This document shows positions 46,281-55,359 of a DNA stretch of 64,000 bases, piece by piece. The notes under the pieces were generated by a model that saw only the letters and a program-made list of their open reading frames with translations, had not been told where the DNA came from and searched no databases. Source of the stretch: Poa pratensis (lineage: Eukaryota; Streptophyta; Magnoliopsida; Poales; Poaceae); NCBI GenBank assembly GCA_947311845.1, contig CAMZMU010000041.1, positions 114,157,927-114,221,926 of the forward strand, in the 5' to 3' direction. A program made the position numbers and the translations under genes. Each line of letters starts with the position of its first letter. Position 1 is the first letter of the stretch.

Positions 46281-46530
46281 ACACTAGCTAGGTAGGGATG
46301 TTGTTGGTGATGTGTAATAATTAATATGTATTAAACCTTTTATGTAACCGTGCGACATTTCTGTGCCGTGGTCCTTTTTTCTATTTGTTTTTCTTCTTTA
46401 CTTTTATTGTGGACTGTTTATTGGTATTAGTTAAGAGTGTGTTCATAAGTTGTGTGAACCAAGATACAACTCCGATGTGCGATCAACCATCTTATGCGGA
46501 GACGATTTAACATAGAACTAGAGATCTACG

Positions 46531-47100
46531 TTACAACTTCACTAGTTCTAAATACTGGATAGAACAAATTAAGGTACAACTTGAAATTACGATACAACAC
46601 AAGTAAAACAAAGACTCTGCCTCCTTGCCTTTGCCCTTGGACGAAGGTTCAGCCTCCTTTGCCCTTGGACGAAGATTTTGCCTCCTTGCCTTTCCCCTTG
46701 GACAAAGCTTCAGCTTCTTGCTCAGTGCTTCAACCCTCCTTTCCTTTGACGACGGCATGAAATCGTCATCATCATCGCTGTCAACTACCCAGAGACAGGA
46801 ACGACCGTACGAAACACGGTCAGCTTCAGTTTGGTAGAACGGACTATTCGTAACTTTCCTGTCAAACTTATCTGCAAGCCTGAGCATTTCTGCACGAATT
46901 TGGAGAGGGGTCCTATACGGAAACCCATCGCGGCATAGCTTCGCCCCGAGCAAAGCGAGATGACTCTCAGTGTGCAAAATTTCTTCAATTGGAACTACCC
47001 TACCATCTACCTTCAAATTGCTCGAAAGCCTGGCGAGATGCTCGGATGCGGAAATGTGAAACCCGGACACACACTTCTCGCAAGGACCAATACACACCAT
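46531..47100 (-). CDS. Accessory ORF 1 of CACTA-D (189 aa, unknown family)
   Basis: ATG 47100, the first real ATG behind the TATA box, to a stop at 46531. The protein starts MVCIGPCEKCVSGFHISASE with a Cys cluster (C3, C7, C10), then a folded-looking block (EILHTESHLALLGAKLCRDG, IRAEMLRLADKFDRK), then an acidic DSDDDDDFMPSS, a basic KKLKLCPRGKARR and a repetitive KGKGKEAE stretch; the last 30 residues are hydrophobic. It runs convergent to TNP2. Acidic plus basic low-complexity stretches suggest a nuclear protein, but no family is recognised. It is absent from CACTA-A and C at this place, so it was gained by D or lost by the others. Confidence 0.55.
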   Translation of the reverse strand: MVCIGPCEKCVSGFHISASEHLARLSSNLKVDGRVVPIEEILHTESHLALLGAKLCRDGFPYRTPLQIRAEMLRLADKFDRKVTNSPFYQTEADRVSYGRSCLWVVDSDDDDDFMPSSKERRVEALSKKLKLCPRGKARRQNLRPRAKEAEPSSKGKGKEAESLFYLCCIVISSCTLICSIQYLELVKL

Positions 47101-47138
47101 GCTTGCGCTCAAGTGAGTACCATGCCTACCTTTGACTG

Positions 47139-47227
47139 GGTTTTATAGAACTACCGGTGCCGGCATTTGGCGGGAAACGGTGGCGGGAACGATAGCGGGA
47201 AACGTTGGCGGGAAACGGTGGCGGGAG
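47139..47227 (-). promoter_or_regulatory. E2F-like sites and TATA box of accessory ORF 1
   Basis: On the minus strand the TATA-like CTATAAAACC lies at 47148-47139. Upstream are three exact GCGGGAAA (TTTCCCGC) words at 47170-47177, 47195-47202 and 47208-47215, and two near copies (47182-47190, 47219-47227). TTTCCCGC is the plant E2F consensus, usual in S-phase genes. Confidence 0.55.
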
Positions 47228-47253
47228 GACACGAGTCATGACCGCAAAGCCCG

Positions 47254-47422
47254 CCTTTAGTCCCGGTTGGTAACACCAACCGGGACTGAAGAAGCATACG
47301 GATCGTGTGTTTCTTTCAAACGCTTGTGAGCCGTTGGATCAGGGGTGTGTTTCTTTTGAGGGCTTGTGAGCCGTTGGATTTTTAGAACTAGTCCCGGTTG
47401 GTAACACCAACCGGGACTAAAG
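47254..47422. repeat. GTCCCGG-class palindromes in CACTA-D
   Basis: Two palindromes (47254-47290 and 47389-47422), each TAGTCCCGGTTGGTAA with CACCAACCGGGACT, are embedded in repeated GTTGGATCAGGGGTGTG and GTGTGTTTCTTTCAAACGC words. They lie between the divergent accessory ORF 1 and the hairpin unit. Confidence 0.85.
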
Positions 47423-47550
47423 AATCACACGGATCGTGTGTTTCTTTCAAACGCTTCTGAGCCGTTGGATCAGGGGTGTGTTTCTTTTGAGGGCTTGTGA
47501 GCTGTTGGATCAGCACTCCTACCTCATCCACAGGTACACTTTCTAATCGC

Positions 47551-47952
47551 CTATAAATAGCGGCGTCCCTGCAGCGAACGACACACAACGAGCATCTACC
47601 TTCGCCACCGAATCCAATGGCTGGATTTAGCCTACCTGCTGGCATGTTCCCTGGCATTATTGTGTTCGTCCTTGTTCACCGGCCAGCCATTGGAGCCACC
47701 TCCTGTAGGACGGTGAACAAGGACAACACAACGACGCTGTTGGAAACACAAGCCCTCAGGTAGGTTGAATCCAGCCACTGGATTAGGGTGACGCAATGAT
47801 GAATTGCCGAGGAGGTGGGAGTGGTGGTGGTGGTGGAAGTGGTAGCCATGCCCCTCGGTCCGATCCAAACAGCGGCAAGGCGCTCTGATGATCTGCGACA
47901 TTCCCAACACTTTTTGGGACGGTCGTAGATCATCAGAGATGTCTTGCCGCTG
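47551..47952 (+). ncRNA. TATA-driven double-hairpin unit in CACTA-D (candidate structured RNA)
   Basis: TATA box CTATAAATAG at 47551-47560. Hairpin I is 47611-47784: the outer 29 bp pair with one A-C mismatch and two G-U pairs, and an inner 13-bp perfect stem joins 47669-47681 to 47711-47723. Hairpin II is 47871-47952: AGCGGCAAG/CTTGCCGCT, CTCTGATGATCT and inner CCCAA/TTGGG stems. This is the same order and spacing as CACTA-A on its minus strand. A GTGGTGGTGG tract lies between the hairpins. Confidence 0.5.
47617..47763 (+). CDS. Conserved 48-codon micro-ORF inside hairpin I, CACTA-D
   Basis: ATG 47617 to TAG 47761-47763, encoding [20 protein letters not shown] then a polar C-terminal half. 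It has the same start, stop and length as the copy in CACTA-A, with two or three changes near position 30. The hydrophobic N-terminal half could act as a signal or membrane segment. It may be an accident of the hairpin sequence. Confidence 0.25.
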   Translation: MAGFSLPAGMFPGIIVFVLVHRPAIGATSCRTVNKDNTTTLLETQALR

Positions 47953-48311
47953 TGGATCGAAGGTCGATTTGATATACAGGCACTCACGAGCCACCGTTGG
48001 GCTGTATGCAGGGGAAACCGTGTGTTCTGTTCTATATATCTATATAATCCTTCAGTTCATCGACCGAACACAAAGGGGCATGGTTAATTTAGGTAGTTGG
48101 AGAGATTGTGAGCTGTTGGATCAGTAGTATGACGACCACTTCGTGAGCCACATCAAGGTTTAATACGTTCCATACAATGCATTACATAAAAGGTTTAATA
48201 CATTATTACACATGATCCAACGTCTGACAAGCGCTTGAAAGAAACACACCCCTGATCCAACATCACCAACATTATTCTACATAAACACTTGCTGGCTCGA
48301 AGGCCGTAGGA

Positions 48312-48820
48312 TTAGGGGGAACGGCGGGAGGAGCCAGCCCCGTGGGCGGCCGCCCGGTTCTCGCGCGCACGTTTGCGGCGGAGGGCAAGATCCATGGAGG
48401 ATGAGTCTTTCAGCGCCCAATCCAGCTCGGAAGCCTCCTTCGCCTTGAGCTGGTAGGAAGTCTTGGCTCGCTGGACAGGGTAGTCGCGGACAGACTGGAA
48501 TGAGGCTTCCATGGCCTCCTGTATCTGCAACCCACAACTCTCTTCCCTGTCGTCACTCCAGTCGAAGTCGTCGTCCTCCTCCTCCTCCGCGGAGGAGTGG
48601 TGGCGCCTGGTGGAGGTGCAGCGGCGCCAGGTGGAGGTGCGGCGGCACCTGGTGGAGCAGGAGGCCGGTAGCTGGGCATTCCTCTCCAGCCGGGCTCGTG
48701 GGCATACGCGGGATAGGCTCCCGCGGTTGCGCCCAAGCGCGCTCTGCCGAGCACGCTCGACCTCGTCCAGAAGGCGCTGCGGCGGACGTGGCGGATCCAT
48801 CTCGTGGAGACGATGTTCAT
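48312..48820 (-). pseudogene. Accessory ORF 2 of CACTA-D, frameshifted
   Basis: The likely start is ATG 48820 (MNIVSTRWIRHVRRSAFWTR), about 50 bp behind a TATA (48880-48871 on the minus strand). A basic N-terminus is followed by Ala/Pro repeats (PPGAAAPPPGAAAPPPG). Near 48600 the reading must shift frame to continue into the acidic SSAEEEEDDDFDWSDD, then EAMEASFQSVRDYPVQRAK, a Leu/Ala helical part (ELDWALKDSSSMDLALRRKR) and a stop at 48312. The charge pattern and the same promoter type suggest that a protein was once made. No family is recognised. Confidence 0.4.
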
Positions 48821-48869
48821 GGCTAGGAATGGTGGATTAGGGTTTACCCCGTCGGTGACAATATATAAA

Positions 48870-49077
48870 GACCTCCAAAACCCGCCTTTAGTCCCGGTTG
48901 GTGTTACCAACCGGGACTAAAGAAGCACACGGATCGTGTGTTTCTTTCAAGCGCTTGTGAGACGTTGGATCAGGGGTGTGTTTCTTTTGAGGGATTGTGA
49001 GCTGTTGGATCAGCAGTATCATCACGACCACTTCGTGAGCCACATGACCCGGTTGGTGTTACCAACCGGGACTAAAG
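48870..49077. promoter_or_regulatory. TATA box and two GTCCCGG-class palindromes between accessory ORF 2 and hairpin unit 2
   Basis: A minus-strand TATA (CTTTATATAT, 48880-48871) serves accessory ORF 2. Palindromes at 48886-48922 and 49048-49077 (GTCCCGGTTGG/CCAACCGGGAC) flank the repeated GTTGGATCAGGGGTGTG words. A plus-strand TATA follows at 49091. The arrangement is a divergent promoter, like the one at 47139-47560. Confidence 0.5.
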
Positions 49078-49090
49078 AAGCACACGTACC

Positions 49091-49275
49091 CTATATATAG
49101 CCCCCTCCTCAGACAGGTTACTCACACACAAAACATTCCAGCGTCATTCGGAGAGGCATCTTTGGGCAACCAGCGGCAAGACGTCTCTGATGACCTGCGA
49201 CCGTTCCAAACGGTTGCAGATCATCAGAGATGTTTTGCCGGACGGTTGTAGATCATCAGAGACGTCTTGCCGCTG
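49091..49275 (+). ncRNA. Second TATA plus hairpin unit in CACTA-D
   Basis: TATA CTATATATAG at 49091-49100. The hairpin arms 49174-49205 and 49209-49240 pair over 32 positions, with most differences G-U compatible. A further copy of the right arm follows (about 49248-49275, GATCATCAGAGACGTCTTGC), allowing an alternative fold. Leader words match the CACTA-C unit. From 49276 to 49761 there is AT-rich sequence with a copy of the 48000-48060 region (TCTGTTCTATATATCTAT) and no gene. Confidence 0.45.
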
Positions 49276-49761
49276 CTTCGATCGAAGTGGCGTCAAACAC
49301 AAAACATTCCAGCGTCACTATTCTTGGGCTATGCAGGGGAGCCGTGTGTTCTGTTCTATATATCTATAATCCTTCATTTCATCGACCGAACACAAATCAT
49401 TCGGTTCCGGGAACCCTCCCCTCGGTCAGATCCAAGCAGCGACAAGGATCTCTGAAAGGGGCATGGTTAATTTAGGTAGTTGGTTAATTTAGGTAGTCTC
49501 TGAAAGGGCATTTTGTTGTCGAGGTCTAAAACAAAACAGGAAAAGAAACTAGAAAAAAATAATAATTCAAAAAGAACTTAAATCAAAGTATATAAAAGAA
49601 AACAAATACAACAAAATAAAACGGAAACAACAAAAAAATAGAAAAGAAACACACCCCTGATCAAAAACCAGTTTGGCACCTTTAAATCAAATCAGTAACA
49701 CCTTTAAAACATTCAAAACAGAAAAAGAAAACAGAAACAACAAAAAAAAGAAAAAGCCCAA

Positions 49762-49917
49762 CTAGTCGCGGTTGCAGCCAGCAACCGCGACTAGATGTCC
49801 CCCTTGGCTTGGCGCCAGAATTTGGCGGCCCAGGTCGACCTCTAGTCGCGGTTTCTGGCTGCAACCGCGACTAAAGGGTCTTTAGTCGCGGTTGCAGCCA
49901 GCAACCGCGACTAGAGG
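49762..49917 (+). promoter_or_regulatory. Internal palindromes of the element-end type in the TNP1 promoter, CACTA-D
   Basis: Three palindromes (49762-49795, 49841-49876, 49879-49917) built on AGTCGCGGTTGCAG/CAACCGCGACTA carry the same GTCGCGG core as this element's ends. They stand directly upstream of the GC-rich TNP1 leader. Confidence 0.6.
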
Positions 49918-50027
49918 TCGATTCCGCGCCGTTTAGTGGGGGACTCTGCGAAAAAATTCACAAAATTCCCCAAATCGAAGAGGCGCCTCGGGCTCCCACC
50001 ACGCGACAACGCCGGCGAAGCCCTGCT

Positions 50028-50335
50028 CCGCCGCGCCGTGGTGCCCATCTCCGGCCAGCCGCCCCTGCCTCGCCGTGGTGCCCATCTCCGACGGCCACGC
50101 CGCGCGCCCCTCTCCTGCCTCGCCGTGGTGCCCATCTCCGCCGCGCCGTGGTGCCCCTCTCCGGCCAGCCGCCCCTGCTCCGCCACGCCGTGGTGCCCAT
50201 CTCCGGCCAGCCGCCCCTGCTCTGCCGCGCCGTGTCCATCTCCAGCCGCCTCCCCTGCCTCGCCGTGGTGAGCCCCATCTCCGCCGCGCCGTGTCCATCT
50301 CCAGCCGCCTCCCCTGCCGCGCCTTGGTGTCCATC
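50028..50335. repeat. GC-rich minisatellite in the TNP1 leader, CACTA-D
   Basis: About eight imperfect units of roughly 35-40 bp contain GCCGTGGTGCCCATCTCC and CCAGCCGCCCCTGC. The region probably belongs to the non-coding first exon. Long frames on both strands here are artefacts. 50336-51000 is AT-rich, intron-like, with TTAGTGTTAGCAA words and no gene. Confidence 0.8.
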
Positions 50336-51000
50336 TAGTGGTACTGTTCTAGATGATGAATTGGTGGTAGATGAACTGGTTAATTTAGTGTTCGTGGTGC
50401 TTGCTCAAGTTCATCTTGCTGATGATTTGATATGGAGTGTGGACTGTGATGCGATCTAGTATGGTTAAAGTCCATTTTGCAAGTATTTGAGCTCTGACAT
50501 GCAGTAGGTGATATCTTGCTGCACCTTGTGATACTGGTTCTTGTGTAAATAATGCAAGTAAAATATCTAGTGGCTTAGTCTTGATGTTTTCATCAAACCA
50601 GTGTGTAAATGAGGTGCTGCTATGTACACATAAGAAATATATGCTAGAATAATTTTGTTAGTATCCTATCTTATTGCTAGATAAATTTCTTTCTCATGTA
50701 CATGTGTATAATAAGTGATCCATTATTACTTTCTTTGCTGTTTTATATTTCTGGACATGTTCTTTAGTGTTCTTACCCTGCCCGAGCCCCATCTCCTCAC
50801 GTTAATTTGTTTTCCTTATTCATTTTTGTTTTCATTTTTAGGTTTAGCTAGTGTTAGTAAATATAGTGTTAGCAATTTAGTGTTACCAATTTAGTTTGTT
50901 AGCAAATTTAGTGTTAGCAATTTAGGTTGTTAGCAATTTAGGTTGTTAGCAAATTTAGTGTTAGCAATTTAGGTTGTTAGCGAATTTAAAATTTATAAAT

Positions 51001-51240
51001 GCAAATTTAACAATGTGTTAGCAAATTATAGATGCAAATTTATAAATGCAAATTTAACAATGTGTTAGCAAATTATAAATGCAAATTTATAAATGCAAAT
51101 TTAACAATGTGTTAGCAAATTATAGATGCAAATTTATAAATGCAAATTTAACAATGTGTTAGCAAATTATAGATGCAAATTTATAAATGCAAATTTAACA
51201 ATGGTTAGCAAATTATAGATGCAAATTTATAAATGCAAAT
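51001..51240. repeat. 47-bp tandem repeat, CACTA-D
   Basis: Five units starting at 51001, 51048, 51095, 51142 and 51189 (the last slightly shorter), each with GCAAATTTAACAATGTG and TTAGCAAATTATAGATGC. They lie in the putative intron just before the TNP1 start codon; shorter relatives (TTAGTGTTAGCAATTTAG) precede them. Confidence 0.88.
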
Positions 51241-51290
51241 TTATACATGCAAATTTATGCATATTTTATTGAGTGTAGGAACATTGAGCT

Positions 51291-54200
51291 ATGGAGCCTG
51301 GCTATGTGCGAGACGAGGAGAATGAAGACATATTAATGCAGAGTATTTTTGAGCATCGCGATAAAGATGCTGCCGGTGGAGAAGGCGCCGGTGCCGGTGT
51401 AGATCTTGATTTTGAGGAATTTGCCTCACAATTTCTGATGGACTCTGGTGAGGGTCTTGATGAAGAAGAAATAACACCCTCCACCTCGAACACCCTCCAC
51501 CTCGAGGTATATATATGAATTCTATATTTTGTTGATCACAAAATGCATTAACTGATTTGTATTGCACTTAGTAACGCATTATATTTCTTACTTTAGGCCT
51601 CCACCTCGAATAAAAAGGCTAAGAATCAAGCTCCTCGAGGCCGCACGAAAAGAATGACGAGCAAAGATGCAAAGTTACCGATCTATGAAATTGATGAAGA
51701 GGGCGATCCGGTGGAACCCCCAGAGAACCGCAAAAAATATAAGTCAAGCTGGAGTTATTGTTAGGGACTCGGTCCCGATCTCCATACCAGAATGGAATAA
51801 GCCGGCGGGCGTTGCCGAGGATGACCCCTGCTATGTCCACAACCATTTGAAAGATTTGTGCTTTGACACACTCTTGGAGCATTTTAACCTCCCGGATGAT
51901 ATTGAACCCACCACGAAGTTGAAACTCAAGCAGTGGACTCTCTCCAAGATGGCCGACGCATTTCGGAAATATAAGCAAACATTATGGGCAAAATATAAAA
52001 CAGTTGATCCAGATTTCAGTGAAGAAAAACTAGTGAAGATAAGAGATCACTGGGAAGAGTTTAAGGCGTATAAGAAATCGGATGCGGCTGTGGCCCGATC
52101 GAACATAAATAAGGCAAATGCCGCGAATAAGGTTCACCACCATAACTTGGGGACAGGTGGCTACAGGTCAGCCATTCCTAAGTGGCTAGCCTTAGAAGAT
52201 AAAATCTTTGCTAAAGATATCACTCCACAGACATACTACTGGCCCGAAAGGTCCAAATTCTGGTTGTTCGCGCATGGCGCAACGTTGGACGAGGAAACAG
52301 GGAATTGTCCCGAAGGTTGAAAAATTCAAGAAAAAAGTAGAAGAAATCGTCCCGAAGATTGAAAAGGTAATAGAGGAAGTTAAACGGGGTGTGTGGAAAC
52401 CCTATAGAGAGGACGACGAGCTGACACGGGCCCTAGGGAATCCTGAACACTGGGGACGTTTACGAGGCATGCCCGGCGGTGTCACCATTAAGAAAGCGTA
52501 TCCGCAACACGCTGACACTTATAGAAGCCGTGCAAGAAAGAAGAAGAAGGGTGAAGAGCGGCTAACGGAATTGGAACTCAAGGTGCAGCAACTCATGGAG
52601 TCAATTAATAGTCAGACAGGGCCGTCTCAGCAGCAGCAACCCATGGATGCTCGATCTCAGCTTAGAAGCAGCGTGGGTTCCACGCAAATAGATGTCGATG
52701 CTCACTACCCCGTGGATGATGTCACGGAGAAGACACCATGTGAGCTACATGCACCTGTGGTTAACATATCCACGAAGGTGGCGGACGGCTATGCTTTACC
52801 GAGTGACGCCGGAGCAAGCTACCATAATGGTGACATTGCTCCTGGCTATGCTGTTGTCGGGGTGGATGAAATTGCGCCGGGATTTGAATCATTGGCTCTT
52901 GAGATTTCTGGAGGTGACGGTGAGGAGACATTGTACGATGTCAAGGGTGGTTTCGTCCAGTGGAACAAGAAATACATCAAGTTCTCAAAGCCACCGACTC
53001 AGCAAAGCCCATCCTGCCCGGGTATCGATGAGACACATCCATCTCCGGCACCGCGTGACAGGGACCCCCCACCGGAAATTGATGTAGAGGACCATCTCAG
53101 TCAGCACAGTCCATCTCCATCTCCGCCACGCGTGAGGAAGTGTCCGTAGCGCTTCTCCGGAGAAAGCGCGCGTCTTCCCCGGTCAGGAGGCGAACTAAAA
53201 GGGCCACATCGCCTGATCCGAGGTTACCTTGGCAGAAGACTCATGAGCAAAACGAAGCAGCCGTGGCGGAGTATAATAAAGCATTGTTCGCACCGAAAGT
53301 GCCGCCGCCAAATTTTACCGCCGGCTATACTGCACAGGCTTGTAATCGAGTCATCGACAACTTATATGTCCCTCCAGAGAAGCCGCCATCTGACTATGAC
53401 CGTTATATTCAAAAGTCATATGACGCGGTGACAGAGGTGGAGGCGCCGAAAAAAGGTGAACAAGACGCAGAGTCAGTCCCGCCGGCGGCAAAAGATAAAC
53501 AAGCAGCACCATCGGACCCGCCGCCGAAGGAAGCTACAAAAGCAGCACCATCGGTCCCACCGCCGCCGAAGATAGGTAAACAAGTTCCCCAGCTCGGAGA
53601 ACAACCCGTACGTTCTGTCCCCCCGCTAATTGTCCCGCCGCCGACGAACAAAGATAGTCGAGTTCCCCAGCGCGGAAAACAACTAGTACAATCTAACCCT
53701 AAAGCGCCGATGGTGTTTGACTTAGAGGAAATCCGTCGTCTTGCCGCCGAAGCGCAAGTTCCTATAGACGAATATGCTTCGAGATTGAACTTTGAGACTG
53801 CACCAACAGCTCCACCAGTAAGTAAATTTGTTATGGGGGAAGCTTTGGTGAAATGCAAGTTACCAACAAAAATGCGTGCTCTCCATTTTTGGTACTTGAA
53901 AGCCGCAAAGAAAGGGACAGCTTCTGTCGTTCTGAAATGTAGGAAAGACGATGAGCACTTCTTAGAAGACTACAACCACATTGTTCGGTTTAGCGAACTT
54001 TTTCAGCTATACAATCTGCGGGCACTCGACAAATCTATCATGAGTTCCTATTGCCTGTAAGTGATTTATTTAAGTCTTTACCTAGTCTCGTTCATTGTTT
54101 GTAATTATTCTCACTTTAATCTTTTGTGTGCTATATTATGCAGATTGAAGATGCTCGAGCTCAAAAAGCTGAACCAGCATGACATTGGGTTCATTGACCC

Positions 54201-55001
54201 GGATAAATATAACGAAGAAACCATAATAAATCCCTTGTATAACAAGAACACACCGGATGATTTGCTAAGGGTGTTCAAGCGATACCGCGACAAAAGAACT
54301 ATATATTGGCCTTACCACTTCGGGTAAGTTTTAGTGTCTTCTACACATTCTAATTTGCTCACCCGATGTTAAGTTTAACTGATGAGTTATGCATGACTGT
54401 GCGCAGCTACCACTGGATTCTTCTTGTCATTGAACATCGCAAAGGACTTATTCATTCACTTGACTCATTGAGGTATCATCCTGACAAATACAGGAGTTGT
54501 TTCGACTTACTAGCAAGGTACATTCATTTCTTACCGCCTCTGTCATTCATATCTTGATGTCAAGTCATTAACGAATAAATCATTTGTGAATGTTCTTTGT
54601 CGGGCAGCGTTTGGGCAAGGTTTGTCGAGGAAGATCCTGCAGGTGGGTGGCCCAAAAAGCTGGATTGGAAGTTGAACAAGGTAAGTACTGCTACCTACGT
54701 CCACACAACATTCTCATGCATACTTCATTATTATTGATTGAAATCTATTCTTGTATAGTCTTGCTTGGAGCAACCAAAGGGAACTGAGTTATGTGCATAC
54801 TTCGTTTGCGAGTATGTACATGTACTAGTCACCGAGAAATGGAATATGAAAAGTGCAGAGTTGGCAAAAAAGCGCTGCAAGCTACCATTCGAGCACCGCT
54901 TCAAAGCAATTGGAGAGGAATTGGCGGGATTTTACCTTTCGGAGGCCTTATCGGAGAAAGGAGAGTACTACGATGCTGAAAGCATGAAAGCGTGTAAATA
55001 A
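51291..55001 (+). pseudogene. TNP1 (Transposase_24) with intact-looking Ulp1 exons, CACTA-D
   Basis: Exon 1 51291-51506 (MEPGYVRDEENEDILM), exon 2 from 51597. Two-base losses near 51737 and 52309 and a shift near 53120 break the Transposase_24 part ([49 protein letters not shown]). From 53140 the frame is open: [16 protein letters not shown] linker and NLRALDKSIMSSYCL at the 54058 donor. Ulp1 exons join in phase: 54144-54323 (GFIDPDKY), 54407-54517 (YHWILLVI and SLDSLRYHP), 54608-54680 (VWARFVEEDPAGGW), 54759-55001 (EQPKGTELCAYFVCEYVHV). The His, Asp, Gln and Cys of C48 proteases are all present; the usual Gly after Cys is Ala. TNP1 binds element ends; the protease would act on SUMO. Confidence 0.82.
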
Positions 55002-55149
55002 CTTGTTGTTTTGCTTCAACTCTTGTACTACGATAACTCTTGGCGCATCAACTCTTGACTACGATCTAAAAGTATTACTTAATTTAATTGTATGTGTTAT
55101 AAATATGTGCATCGACTTCATACGACACGGGAACGGTTGACGTGGAAAA

Positions 55150-55245
55150 CGTTACGGTAACCGTCACCGTTACCGTAACGGTTACCGTAACCGTCACCGT
55201 AACGGTCACCGTCACCGTAACGGTTACCGGTTACCGTTACGGGAA
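55150..55245. repeat. GTTACC/GGTAAC/CCGTCA short-unit repeat, CACTA-D
   Basis: Alternating six-base words (GTTACCGTAACG, CCGTCACCGTAACGG) lie between the TNP1 end and the right subterminal repeats, as in CACTA-C (28405-28510). Confidence 0.75.
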
Positions 55246-55359
55246 GGGTTACTAGTGAAACCACGGTTACGACATGGGACACGGGAACCTATAACCAAAC
55301 CCCGGCATATATAAACCCTAAACCCTGAATTAAATCGAAAAAAAAACCAAAAACCCTTC

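Noticed and set aside
49911..50459. Overlapping Arg/Pro-rich frames on both strands
   Set aside because: They follow a 35-40-bp GC minisatellite and are open on both strands; compositional.
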